Shown: positions 54,481 through 64,000 of the stretch, piece after piece
How positions within the stretch are numbered: the first letter of the stretch is position 1
How the letters are laid out: each line of letters starts with the position of its first letter
Assembly (NCBI RefSeq): GCF_027943255.1
Contig: NC_072893.1
Span: forward strand, 62,280,001 to 62,344,000
DNA length: 64,000 nt
From: Anastrepha obliqua
Taxonomy: Eukaryota; Arthropoda; Insecta; Diptera; Tephritidae
Direction: 5' to 3'
Notes under the pieces: model-generated
What the model was told of the DNA's origin: nothing
Database searches by the model: none
The model's input: the letters and a program-made list of their open reading frames with translations, nothing else
Translations under genes and position numbers: made by a program

Positions 54481-55824
54481 CATATATATATAGCATGACA
54501 TTTCAAGTATATGGGACTATTTGGGACCACTACTTGGCTTCTATTTTAAGTTTTCTGCATTTTCAGAATTATATATCTTTCTTTTCCGCAGTACTGAATT
54601 TTCAAACATCAGCAACTCTTAATATAGTAGAAACTTTACAGGAATTGTGAGGGAAAATTTAACTTTTCAGGATTTAAAATATTTTTGCTAACGAAAAATA
54701 AAAAGCCTCACGTAACAGAGCCACGTTTCTAGAAAACAAGTATAAACAATAATTGCACGCGAGATTTTGAAATAGGTGATTCGAAGCAAACGTTTTCATT
54801 TTTATTTTATATTTCACATGAAACGTGATTCCTTCTATCATCACCTCCCAAATTGTGTTCCTCGCAATGTGGTCCTCTATTGTACAACAGGGCGTATGAG
54901 CGTTCAAAATGAGCGAACATAAATTTGACACTCTTCAAAGTGTTTGTGGGTATTTGTATGCGTGTATGAATGTAAGTATTATTTTACAAATACGTGAATT
55001 TGCTTGCTAAATTTCAATAGCGTGGTTGTTGTGTCTACCATTTGCAATTTACTTAACAAACAAGGCACGCTATCTGCAGTGCAGCGCGGTCTGTCAGTGG
55101 AACATCACCAGCGCTGCTAAGTATGCAAGGAATTTCAACGCATAGCTGCCGACACTTTAATTTCACACTCGTCCACACATTTTATCCTTTTATTTTTATT
55201 TATCGGCCTCTTATATGGTTTCTGCGCCAATTTGTTTATTTACTTTTCTCCTTTTTCTTTTGTTAGTTGTCGTTCAGCCTTTTTTGAGTTTTGCATTCAA
55301 GGACATGACCAATGGGCCTTTCTAAATTCTACTTTATTTTTCCTAATTCTGGTCCTTATTTTTAAGCGCATGATTTGTGGCGCAATTGATAAAGCAGTTG
55401 AGTTCAGTGCAAGTAATTTAAAGCCGTTTGTATATGTAGCAGAAATTGATAATAGGCAGCATGGGAAAATTTCTACGAAAGCAGCAGAAAAATATTGGCG
55501 AAAAAGAAGTGATAGACGGCAATTTTATCTACTACGATAAATGATGTATTGCATGGCTAAGTGCACAGAGGAAATATTTTTATTTTTTTTTGTGTTTTTT
55601 TACGACAATAAAATAAAAGTAATTGCTTTCGGACAGCAGGGAAAAAAATATAAAAAATAAAAAAAATAAAGTACAACTGTTGGCCGTTGGGGATAAGCAA
55701 TAAATTTCAAGCTTTTAAAAATGTCAAAGTAAAGAGATAAAAAAAAAATAAAAAAATATTTTTCCCAGAAATAAATTTTCAGACTAATTAAACATAAATT
55801 CTTCTCAGCTCAGTACAAATTTCG
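54481..55824. other. Gap without recognisable gene
   Basis: The 102-codon frame at 55232-55540 has a hydrophobic start but no recognised motif. No element ends. Confidence 0.35.
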
Positions 55825-55829
55825 CAATC

Positions 55830-56105
55830 GATTTTTTTTTGTCGGGACAACTAGCAAGTGCAGGACTCAGACTCAGACACTTGGATTCCCTTTTAATTTT
55901 CTTCAAATCCATCCGATCTCCGCAGAAATCTGAGTACATTTTGTGGTTTCAAGGAGCCAAGGTGGTCGCTTGTTAACACATCAGTGCTAAAGACCTCAAG
56001 CCTGATTCGAAGGTGGGACAGACGCACAGGAAGTGGTCCACCGTCCACCGTTTCATCCTCCTCTACTTCATTACTATTGCTTCTTCTCTTAGCTTTTACG
56101 TACAT
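55830..56105 (-). mobile_element. Non-LTR retrotransposon 3' fragment, family B
   Basis: Minus strand: EEDETVDGGPLPVRLSHLRI, then EVFSTDVLTSDHLGSLKPQN and the end RSDGFEEN; then CTAGTTGTCCCGACAAAAAA poly-A at 55832-55841. Only the last 80 codons and the 3' UTR remain. Confidence 0.8.
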
Positions 56106-57737
56106 AATTTCAAAAATATAGAATTGTTTAAAAGGAATAACTGCAGTTTATGAAATATCAGGGCAAGTTCATAGTTTGAGTTTATTCCGCTTATCCCAAA
56201 ATGTACCTTAATTAGCACTAATTCTAAAATGCTTATTGATGTACTTCATTCATCCACCTTCAAACACATAATGGCGACAGATTGGCTCAACTTACTCACG
56301 CATATACAAATTCCCTGTCTCGAGAATGTCATTCTGTTTAATACACAAATGAATTATAATTCAATTTTCATAATCAACATAATAGCACCAATAAAAGCAA
56401 ATATAAGTGGAATGTACACTGGTCCATTGGCTTGTCCTCATGATTTAATTTTAATCTAATTTAATAGAATCTTAAGCAATTATGTAGAAACACGGCATCT
56501 AGCCGAGCAATGCAGGCAACGAAAGGTGGCCAGGCGAGGCAACAGGCACTCAACACTCCAAGACTTATACATAGTTGCCATAACAACCGAAGCCAATAAC
56601 AACAAGTGACAGCAGACGCACAATATGTTCGGGAACTGGAGGTTGAGACATAGAGGTAGCAACCAGCTTTTGAGCCAGGTCAGAGTGTCAGGTATAAATG
56701 GCAATTAGCCTTACGCAATTCTGAGGTTAATTCGAGGGGGGCGAGTAAATACAAGAATAAAGGTAAGATGCCGCAGAAGATAGTGTTCTAAAGGGAGTTG
56801 GCTTAAATTTTTAATGGCAGTCAATCAGACACCAAAATTTAATTCTCGTTGAACAGTGTAAATTGTATGGAGAGAAACAAAAATAAACGTTTTTATGCGA
56901 AGAAGTGTAAAAAGAGTTAAGTAATTGAGTGCTATACTAATAGAAAAATGTAGGTGTGTGTGTAAATGCGTATGTGTGAATGGCTGCAGGTATCACTTGA
57001 AGGTGTGAATTGAGCGCAAGAATTGTGAATCTAGGTTATCTGCGCCAGAAATGCAATGAAAAAATACTAATAAAATAGAAAATGCAATCAATAATGCGCG
57101 AAATAACAGTATCACACATACATACATGCACACAAATACGTAGCGATGCAAATACATATATAAATGTCACTCATGTAAGCGAATTCTTCGAGGAATGTTT
57201 CTATTTAGTAGAAGTGTTGCTTGCGAGTGTTGAAGAGGAAAAGCAACGAGTGAAGGAATCACACTCAGAGCTGCAACAAAGGAAAAAATTCAAAGAAAAA
57301 TAAATTATATAAATTCCATAGAAAAGCAAAAGAAAGGCAGAGTAATGGAAATGTTAGTGTCACAGCGGCATATCACCGTAACAGCTGAGAGTTGAGCTCG
57401 TGTAGTGAATCAAGAAATGCTTGTAAAAGGTGTCAATAGCAAAAACCAAGTAAGATGTTAGAAAATAACAGAAAAGATTGGCACTGCGTTTGAGTTTTGG
57501 CTTTAGTATGGGTAGTGCAGCCAGCCTGTGAGAGGCCAAATGGGCGATAAATGAACACGCAATCGAGTGATCAGCCGGATATTCTTGAGCACTGCACTAA
57601 GGGTAAAAAGACAAAGTTTTTCAGCCAAAACCTTACAAAAGCAATAGAAAACTAAATTTGTATTGAATCCTCAAAGTTTATTTGTTAGGGCAATTAAGAA
57701 TTTTAAAATCTAAAATACCCTGATCATTATATAAATA
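56106..57737. other. Gap without recognisable gene
   Basis: Short frames only (for example 56229-56459, 76 codons, no motif). Confidence 0.4.
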
Positions 57738-57739
57738 TA

Positions 57740-59172
57740 CACATGTCCCAAAAAGTCTGCGTTCACTCCAATAGCGTTCTTAAATTTATTAAAAACAAAA
57801 TAGAATATTATGATTAAATTGAAATCTTTACAATTTGTTTATTCACTACATTCCCAGCTTTCAAGGAAAAAAAAAACAAGATAGGAATCTTCGCTTTTTA
57901 GATAACGGGAAAATAATTTCAGCAGGATGTAAATGTGGCACCAAAAAGTCTGCGTTCAGCCTGTTTATTTTAATGATACCGTTAATTTTAAGATATTTTT
58001 CCTGGTTTATATTAATATTTCATTGCGCATTACTTCGACTGAATGTTAACAGTTAAACATTTTATTAATAACTGGAGATAATTAAAGAACATAGAAGGAA
58101 AGGGAAAAGAAATAAGGGTTTCTGAGAGGAAAATAATTATAAAAATGTGAAAAGACGGAAAAAGTTTCCGAAATATTGGAAAATCTATTGGGAGAACGTA
58201 TTCCTCTATTCAGCGAGTTGTAACAAGTTTTCGGCAAACTGGAATTTTTACATCTAAGCCCAGATCAGGGCTTCCGAAAAAATTATCGATCCGGGAAGAG
58301 CGTTCTATAATCAACTTGGCAAAGGTTAAGCCCCGGATTACATCCTCAAAATTAGTTGAAAGCATAAATCAAACATTTAAAAAAAGTATTTGCGCTGAAA
58401 CTGCCAGTTCTACGTCAAGCTGGATACCATGGTAGATTCGCCCGAAGAAAGCCTTTCATTTCTCTTGTGAACAGACGTTAACGCATTCAGCTTGCTAATG
58501 AGAACATAAATAAGCCTCCCGAGTTTTGGAAAAAAGTAATATTTTCAGACGAAAGTAAATTTTGTATATTCGGAATAAAAGGCCGTCAAATTGTTTGATG
58601 AAAACCTGGAACTGCTCTTGAAAGGCAAAATCTTGTTGGCACGGTTAAGCACGGAGGTGGCGGGGTTATGGTATGGGGCTGCATGGTGGCAAATGGGCTG
58701 GGTCAGTTAGAATTTATTGATTCGACGATGGATAAATGGGGATACTTGAACATACTAAAACGGGATTTAAAGCAAAGTGCAGAAAATCTCGGCTTATCAA
58801 GAACATTTTGGTTTCAACAAGATAACGACCCGAAGCACACAGCCGAGATCGTTAAGCTCTGGCTCTTGTACAACGCCCCAAAACAGCTTAAAACACCGCC
58901 ACAGTCCCCAGATCTTAACCCCATCGAGCATCTGTGGGGTCTATTGGAAAAAATAATTCGTCAGCAAGTGATTACTAGTAAAGAGGTTTTGCGGAGTGTC
59001 ATGCAGGCAGAATGGAAGAAGATAACAGCAGAGGAAACAGAGAAACTAGTAAGTTCAATTCAATAATAAACATATAAATATATACAAATTTATAAAAATT
59101 AGAAAATCAGGCTGTGTGTTTCATTCACTAAAAAGTTATTGTAGGGTAAACGCAGACTTTGTAGGGCATGTG
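57740..59172 (+). mobile_element. Tc1-like (DD34E) transposon, both ends present
   Basis: Left end CACATGTCCCAAAAAGTCTG after TA; right end inverted is CACATGCCCTACAAAGTCTG, followed by CA instead of TA. A 17-bp direct repeat of the left-end core (CAAAAAGTCTGCGTTCA, 57749-57765) recurs at 57942-57958. The transposase region runs from about 58144; its first half has several stops and shifts (FRNIGKSIGRTYSSIQRVV and RSGLPKKLSI are readable), its second half is open. Confidence 0.88.
58668..59066 (+). pseudogene. Tc1 transposase, C-terminal half open
   Basis: The open frame starts in VWGCMVANGLGQLEFIDSTM, after the first catalytic aspartate (the FSDESKF region near 58540 lies in a broken frame). 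It includes FWFQQDNDPKHTAEIV (second D) and SPDLNPIEHLWG (glutamate), with 34 residues between, so DD34E. It ends at SSIQ, a little short of the usual end. The upstream half (58144-58667) contains TGA/TAG stops and at least two frame changes, so no full enzyme can be made. It is a different Tc1 family from that at 1-671. Confidence 0.88.
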
Positions 59173-59204
59173 CATGTATGTATGTTTGCACTTACACACT
59201 TGTT

Positions 59205-59310
59205 GGGTGTTTGAGCGAGCTTCTCCCTATTTATGGTTTGCGTATTGATGTTGTTCCACAAATGGAGGGACCAACAGTTTTAAGCCGATTCAGATTGGCA
59301 GCTATTTCTT
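59205..59310 (-). mobile_element. SINE 3' fragment
   Basis: Minus strand: TGCCAATCTGAATCGGCTTA, GTTGGTCCCTCCATTTGTGG and GCTCGCTCAAACACC match the SINE tail. Confidence 0.7.
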
Positions 59311-59459
59311 CCGTTTCCATTCAACCGATTTGGCTAAAAATTTAATCCGTTATCCTAGACACACATATCTGGATCCCGGACCTTTAAAACATTTAATTTT
59401 TTAATAATAAACTATTTAATTAAAACAATTTATGAAGAAAAAAATTAGGTTTCGAGAAT

Positions 59460-59785
59460 TTTTTTTTTATATATATTTTAGGTTCTGAACCTAAAATAAA
59501 GTCTACAGAACAATAATCTCTTTGATTTTTTTATTTGAGATGACTTTAGAAGGCTGTGTGTTTCCCCGAACCAACTCATCTTTTTTTTAAGGACTCCACT
59601 TTGACGTCAAAAATTTTAAACAAATTAATATAAAATTAAGTTTAAAAAAATTTTTTTATATACTTCAAAACACCAATAAAAACATGTAAAAACTTTAAAA
59701 CGATCGCATTTTATTTTCTTTTTAAAAAAGATTAATGAAAAAACGCCGAAATCTCGGTCGTTACACCGGACTACTACCTTAAGTA
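59460..59785 (+). mobile_element. Partial TTAA-type repeat (right end)
   Basis: Ends GACTACTACC followed by TTAA (59780-59783) and shares AAAACGATCGCATTTTATTT with 40685-40775. The matching left end was not found, so the left border is arbitrary. Confidence 0.45.
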
Positions 59786-59789
59786 CTAA

Positions 59790-61205
59790 AAATCCGACTC
59801 CTATTTACTTACAATAAATCAGTTGAATTCAGTTAGAATTCGAAGGTTAGATCATTGTTCATGCAACCGCTTAAATTTATCCTGATTTAGGTACGGTTCC
59901 ATTTATTCGAAACTGGTTTCCCGCCATTATTTTGAAAGGCATTCACAAATAATTCCAGATGCCGTCAGCGTAGATTCAAATGTACATTTATGATCACATA
60001 AACACTCGCATATAAAATGACTAGAGCCCCTTTTAAATATACATCCGCATATGCCGATACACACATACGACTGCAAATTCAACGAACTGCCGGCAACAAC
60101 AATGACCAACAGGGAAAAACGCATACGCGTCGCTGCATTTTGATTGCAATGCAGAGAGGCCAACAATAGGAAAGAATGAAAAGCACAACAATGCCATAGC
60201 CTCAGTAGTGGGTGTGGGGATGCGGTATAAAACTGGCAAAACTTACAATAACAACAACAAAACACGAAAGCATGTGATAAATACGCGTAAAATGACGGCA
60301 AATAAACATAAATCTGCATGGAAGCATACAAAATAGCTGCGAGAAGTGCGCGAGAGGGACAGATGGTGAGCTATGCAGGTCGCAGAGGGGAGATGAACCA
60401 ACCCGATTGTGCATGCACCGTTGCATTGTTACAAGGACGAATAAGTAAATGAATGAATGAATGCATGAATGTATGAATGGCAGCATGTATGAGAGAGCTC
60501 GCTGCTGGGGCGGTTAATGCGCGAAAGGGGGCTGTTGGCGGCGAGCATGACGTTGCGCACAATTTAGCTTGGCCGCACACATTCTGCTAAAGCAGTTGTA
60601 GGAGAAGCGGAGTATAATAAAATGTTATTGTAATTGTTTGCAGCCTGCCTTTTCGTTTAATTTTTTACTTTTCATTCATAAAATTTTTTTTGCGCGTGAA
60701 ATTTAGTAAAAGTGAAATGCGTACAAAACTGGAAGAGCTGAATGGGAAATTGTTTGGAAAGCGAATTTGGGCAGTGAAATTTGTATTGAAAGTAGGGCGA
60801 AAAGTTTACATTTCTTTAGCCAGCGCGTTACTAGTGCACTAGGTTATTTTAACTTTGTCCACATAATGGTTCGACTATTAAATGTACGATTTTTTTTTTA
60901 ACTTTTTACAGCTTTTTGCTTTATAGGATTCTGCGTACACTATGAACTCGGCGGCATGCTTGTTTGAATATATGTGAATGTGCATAGCTTAGGTCGTTAA
61001 CTTTGAGTGGATTACTTTCGGACACAGCTTACTTGAAATAATCTGAAATCTCTTTTTCCTGGCTCTTTGCATATTTATTTTGCATACACGGACTGTAACG
61101 TATGACTTCGAAATCTGCTTTGCCTAGCTGCCTTTGTGGGCCATCATACAGCGTCCTCTGCTGTAGCTTAAGCTGAGTTACAGGGAAATTCGTAAAATGT
61201 ATAAC
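59790..61205. other. Gap without recognisable gene
   Basis: Antisense frames at 59927-60580 have low-complexity composition and no motif. (GAAT)n near 60449-60478. Confidence 0.4.
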
Positions 61206-61210
61206 TTCTA

Positions 61211-62185
61211 GCGGCGGCTATAGCCAAATAAGTTGGTGCGTGATTGTCATTCGGAACAGACCGGATTTCGAAACGCGGAATTTCCAATGATTGACAAAGT
61301 TTTTTTAAGGGTACCCGGTGGTCTAGAGCACGAAAATTTCACCTATTTTCACGATTTTTTTTTTTGCCATTAAAAATTAAAAAAAAAGATGTTTCAACTT
61401 TTCGGGCTTATCAATACGTTTATTGAGCATACAAAAAAGTTTTTTTTTTTACTTTTAAAACAATACTTATTATTATAAAAATGCTGCTGAAGATGACCCT
61501 CTCGAAAAATCGAACCCGAACGGCGTGGAGGATTTCGAGACTTCTACTTATCTGAAACACAAAATTCAAGAAGATACCTAATCAGAAAGAGTACAGTTAT
61601 GGTCGAAACTAGAACAAATCGAAAAATTGACAAAATGGCGCACTTTTGAAAAAAAAGTTCGTAAAATCGGGTTTTTTCCACTAGTTTTTTAGTTTAAAAA
61701 ATAGGAAATTATTTAAATAAAATTATGATTCTAGTTCCGACGATAGCCATACATGTTGTGAACAACATATCCAAATTTCAAGTGATTCGGTTGAATGGTT
61801 TTTTGTTTTCATCCCCGCCGTGCCGAAAAAAGTCGTTTCGAGATAAATGAGTTTAAAGTTCGAGGTACAGGAGCGCGCGGACCGCTCTCGACCTAGTTAA
61901 AGGGCTGCAGAAGCGATAATATTAGGAATTTCCGCATGAAAATTTCACAGTATATTTTTAGGATACTATATTTTTGAAATATCGAAAAACAAGAAATCGA
62001 TTTCTCGAAATTTATAGACCACCGGGTCCCCTTAATAGCGGTCGCTCCGTGGCGGGCAATGTCAAACCACTGAGTCTATTTCTATTTGATAAAGCTTCTC
62101 ATAAAACACCATCTGTCATTCAAAGGCGGCATAAAACTGTAGGTTCCTTCATTTGTAGAAAAGTCTCAAGCCCAATTATGAAGGT
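61211..62185 (+). mobile_element. SINE copy split by a TTAA MITE
   Basis: Head 61211-61304 (GCGGCGGCTATAGCCAAATA, GTTGGTGCGTGATTGTCATT), continued at 62036 with TAGCGGTCGCTCC, then GCTTCTCATAAAACACC and AAACTGTAGGTTCC. Uninterrupted SINE copies read TTTTCTAATAGCGGTCG at the junction, so the MITE landed at a TTAA within this stretch. Confidence 0.85.
61305..62035. mobile_element. Complete TTAA-flanked MITE, 731 bp
   Basis: TTAA at both borders; inside, GGGTACCCGGTGGTCTA (left) and GGGGACCCGGTGGTCTA (inverse of right) form a 17-bp inverted repeat with one mismatch. No coding capacity. Carries the GTTTCGAGATAAATGAG block shared with the other TTAA MITEs, and supplies the empty site for the 3041-3275 insertion. 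Confidence 0.88.
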
Positions 62186-62855
62186 TATTAAATTTTTGCC
62201 TGCACTTGAGAGAATTTCCGAAGCACATTTCTATTTCGATTGAGATAACTGCAAACTATTTTCTTTGAACGCCTATCAACCTTTTCTTCTGGCTTTGAAA
62301 AATTCTGATCATGAATATTAATTTTTATTTGCGGCTATAAGAAGAAATTATTGTCGACTGTAGTCTCAGAGCTCTTACACATTTTATAGAAAGGAAAGGA
62401 TCGATTAAGGATCGCACCACCCAACTGATTGCGTTTTTGTCGAGCGAACGCACTTTTATAGAGAGTGCGGCTATGAGATTTCTTTTATTCAAAGAATATA
62501 GGCAGCAATGATTTGTATGGGGTTGAGTAAGATTTACCTAAAGGATTTCGTTTATTCAAAGGACATGGGAAGCAATGATTTGTATAGAGGTAAGTCAGAT
62601 TTAGCTGAAAGCCAGTGATCGGGGAAATTCAAAGTGCTGATAAGGGAAAGGTCCAAGGCAAGCGAAATTCACGTTGCTTCGTTGCTATCAGACCAAAGAG
62701 TATGAGAATACGTGTGATGAACGCACTGCTTGCACGAGTAAGAGTTGCCCTAAATCACTTTATCTTTTTCCAACACTCGCAAAATTTTTTAATTTTTGGT
62801 TTTTTATAAAAATATGGTGCATGTATAACAAAATTTTTATAAATTAAATCTTTCT
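62186..62855. other. Gap without recognisable gene
   Basis: Two imperfect direct repeats (TTTCTTTTATTCAAAGAATA at 62479 and TTTCGTTTATTCAAAGGACA at 62546, each followed by AGCAATGATTTGTAT) about 67 bp apart; otherwise nothing recognised. Confidence 0.4.
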
Positions 62856-62859
62856 GACC

Positions 62860-63010
62860 ATTTTTACAAAATTCGTAAAAATTAAATACATTTCAAAAAA
62901 TTATCATCTAAATTTAAAAAATTTTTAATCAGTATTTTAAGAAAAGTCTGGGGTATGCAGTTTTGCAGCCCATTTAATTTTGACTAATAAGTAATAAAAA
63001 GTTTCAGGTC
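62860..63010 (+). repeat. Copy of the GCAGTTTTATAG dispersed repeat
   Basis: TTTTTAATCAGTATTTTAAG then GGGGTATGCAGTTTTGCAGC and AAGTTTCAGGTCCCTCAAAA follow the order seen in the tandem array. Confidence 0.6.
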
Positions 63011-63735
63011 CCTCAAAATCTGATTTTTTTTCGTTCTTGCGCATATAAAATACGACCATGCTTGGCAGGGATCAAAATTATTGTTATGTAATTTTTTTTT
63101 TTTTTTAATTTTTAGAGCGTTTTTATTTGCTAGCTTTGATTTTAAATTTTGACAAAAAAAGTATCAATTATTTCTGAACTCTTTTTATGACTCATTTTCA
63201 TAAAATCGTCTTTAAATTGTTACTTTTTTAAATTGTTATGTTTGCAGAAAAAAGAATATTTTTGAACTCATACAATTAAATTCAATCCAACTAATTAATG
63301 ACTTTAATATTTTCAAGTAGAAATAAAAGTATTTTTGTTGAAAGATACCTTTCCTGCTTTGTTCACCCATAAAAAGTTCATAGTTACATTGTAAATTAAC
63401 ATTAGAAATTCTTTTGCATTAAAAAAGTGATCACCCTTATTCCGTCTTCTAAGGTAAAGCGCCTTTCATAATCATAAGTCACCCCTATTTTTTTTAAGAA
63501 TTTTAATTTATAGATTTCAGAAGAAAATAAAAATTTTATACATCGATTAAAGTAACAAAAGTTATCTGTTTCATTACAGAATTTAGAATTTTTTTAATAC
63601 ATAAAAATATTTTTAGCAAAAACGTATTTCCAGGCGTTTCAAAATAATAAAACACTGTTTAATTAAAGTGATCGTTTAACATAAGTATACTTTTTTCGAA
63701 TTTTTTTCTGCTGTCTAGAATATTTTAGTACTCTA
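63011..63735. other. AT-rich gap
   Basis: Nothing recognised; poly-T at 63091-63108. Confidence 0.4.
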
Positions 63736-63739
63736 GTAC

Positions 63740-64000
63740 TTTAGTACTTTTTTTGCAGCGATTCTGCTAATTATTTAAGTAAATTTACATTTAGAGAAGC
63801 CCATTCTGTATTAATCGCCGCTTTAAGCTCTTTGGTGTGGTCAAATTAGCGATTGTTGTCGTAAACTCTTCTGACTTGTATAGCCCAAAATGTTTTCTAT
63901 TACGTTTAGTTCCGGAGAACACGCCGGTCAGTCCATAGCTTCTATGGAACAATCGATCAAATACTGACTTGTTTCCCTGCTTACATGGATTCGGGCGTTT
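63740..64000 (-). pseudogene. Tc3-like transposase C-terminal relic, cut by the window edge
   Basis: Minus strand from the right edge: NARIHVSRETSQYLIDCSIE, immediately after where the second catalytic aspartate would be, then AMD*PACSPELNVIEN, where Trp has become a stop and the catalytic Glu of the DD34E triad is kept. A frameshift then leads to RRVYDNNR, a stop, and FDHTKELKAAINTEWASLN. Clearly a Tc1-superfamily enzyme, broken in at least three places. The N-terminal half is outside the window. Confidence 0.8.

Noticed and set aside
55232..55540. 102-codon frame with hydrophobic N-terminus
   Set aside because: No start context, no splice signals and no motif; could be chance in AT-rich DNA.
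59927..60580. Several overlapping minus-strand frames up to 134 codons
   Set aside because: They overlap each other in different frames, are rich in H, F and C from low-complexity DNA, and show no domain.

Overview
The window reads as AT-rich nuclear DNA of a higher dipteran, most likely a tephritid fruit fly. The grounds are the mix of mariner, Tc1 and DD41D/DD37D transposons, the RNase H-bearing non-LTR retrotransposons, a tRNA-derived SINE, TATGTA/CATACA microsatellites and Drosophila-style start contexts (CAAAATG). The species assignment is inference. I saw no rRNA, functional tRNA, CRISPR, operon or LTR retrotransposon.

Almost all recognisable coding sequence is mobile-element sequence, mostly broken. 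Layout: 0-6 kb holds a Tc1 relic, a 5'-truncated retrotransposon next to half of a TTAA-flanked MITE, and a mariner interrupted by a SINE. 7-11.5 kb holds one intact mariner (transposase CDS 7219-8259) and a second mariner, both nested in a small DD41D-type element, then another mariner relic and a complete TTAA MITE. 13-17 kb holds retrotransposon tails and a SINE head. 18-20.3 kb is the best candidate host region: a minus-strand signal-peptide exon with a perfect splice donor (18465-18510), an upstream TATA/Inr pair, and a weaker plus-strand mini-exon (20208-20221). 20.7-29.7 kb has mariner/DD41D hybrids, non-LTR relics, a SINE split by a DD41D element and a nearly complete mariner. 29.7-31.6 kb looks non-repetitive. 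31.6-43.9 kb has retrotransposon fragments of several families, a deletion derivative of the intact mariner (33833-34350), a DD41D element with perfect ends and an unidentified exon-like ORF (41295-41605). 44-47 kb is quiet. 47.7-49.7 kb is a degenerate tandem repeat array interrupted by a DD37D relic. 51.5-54 kb holds a MITE ending in poly-G/poly-C and a LINE-within-insert-within-SINE nest. 57.7-59.2 kb is a Tc1 element. 61.2-62.2 kb is a SINE split by a TTAA MITE. A Tc3-like relic runs off the right edge.

The elements do not form a pathway. The one functional relationship I can propose is between the intact mariner and its near-identical derivative, which keeps an open frame for the DNA-binding domain but has lost the catalytic domain. 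The non-mobile sequence is most simply intronic or intergenic DNA of one or two host genes whose first exons lie at 18-20 kb.
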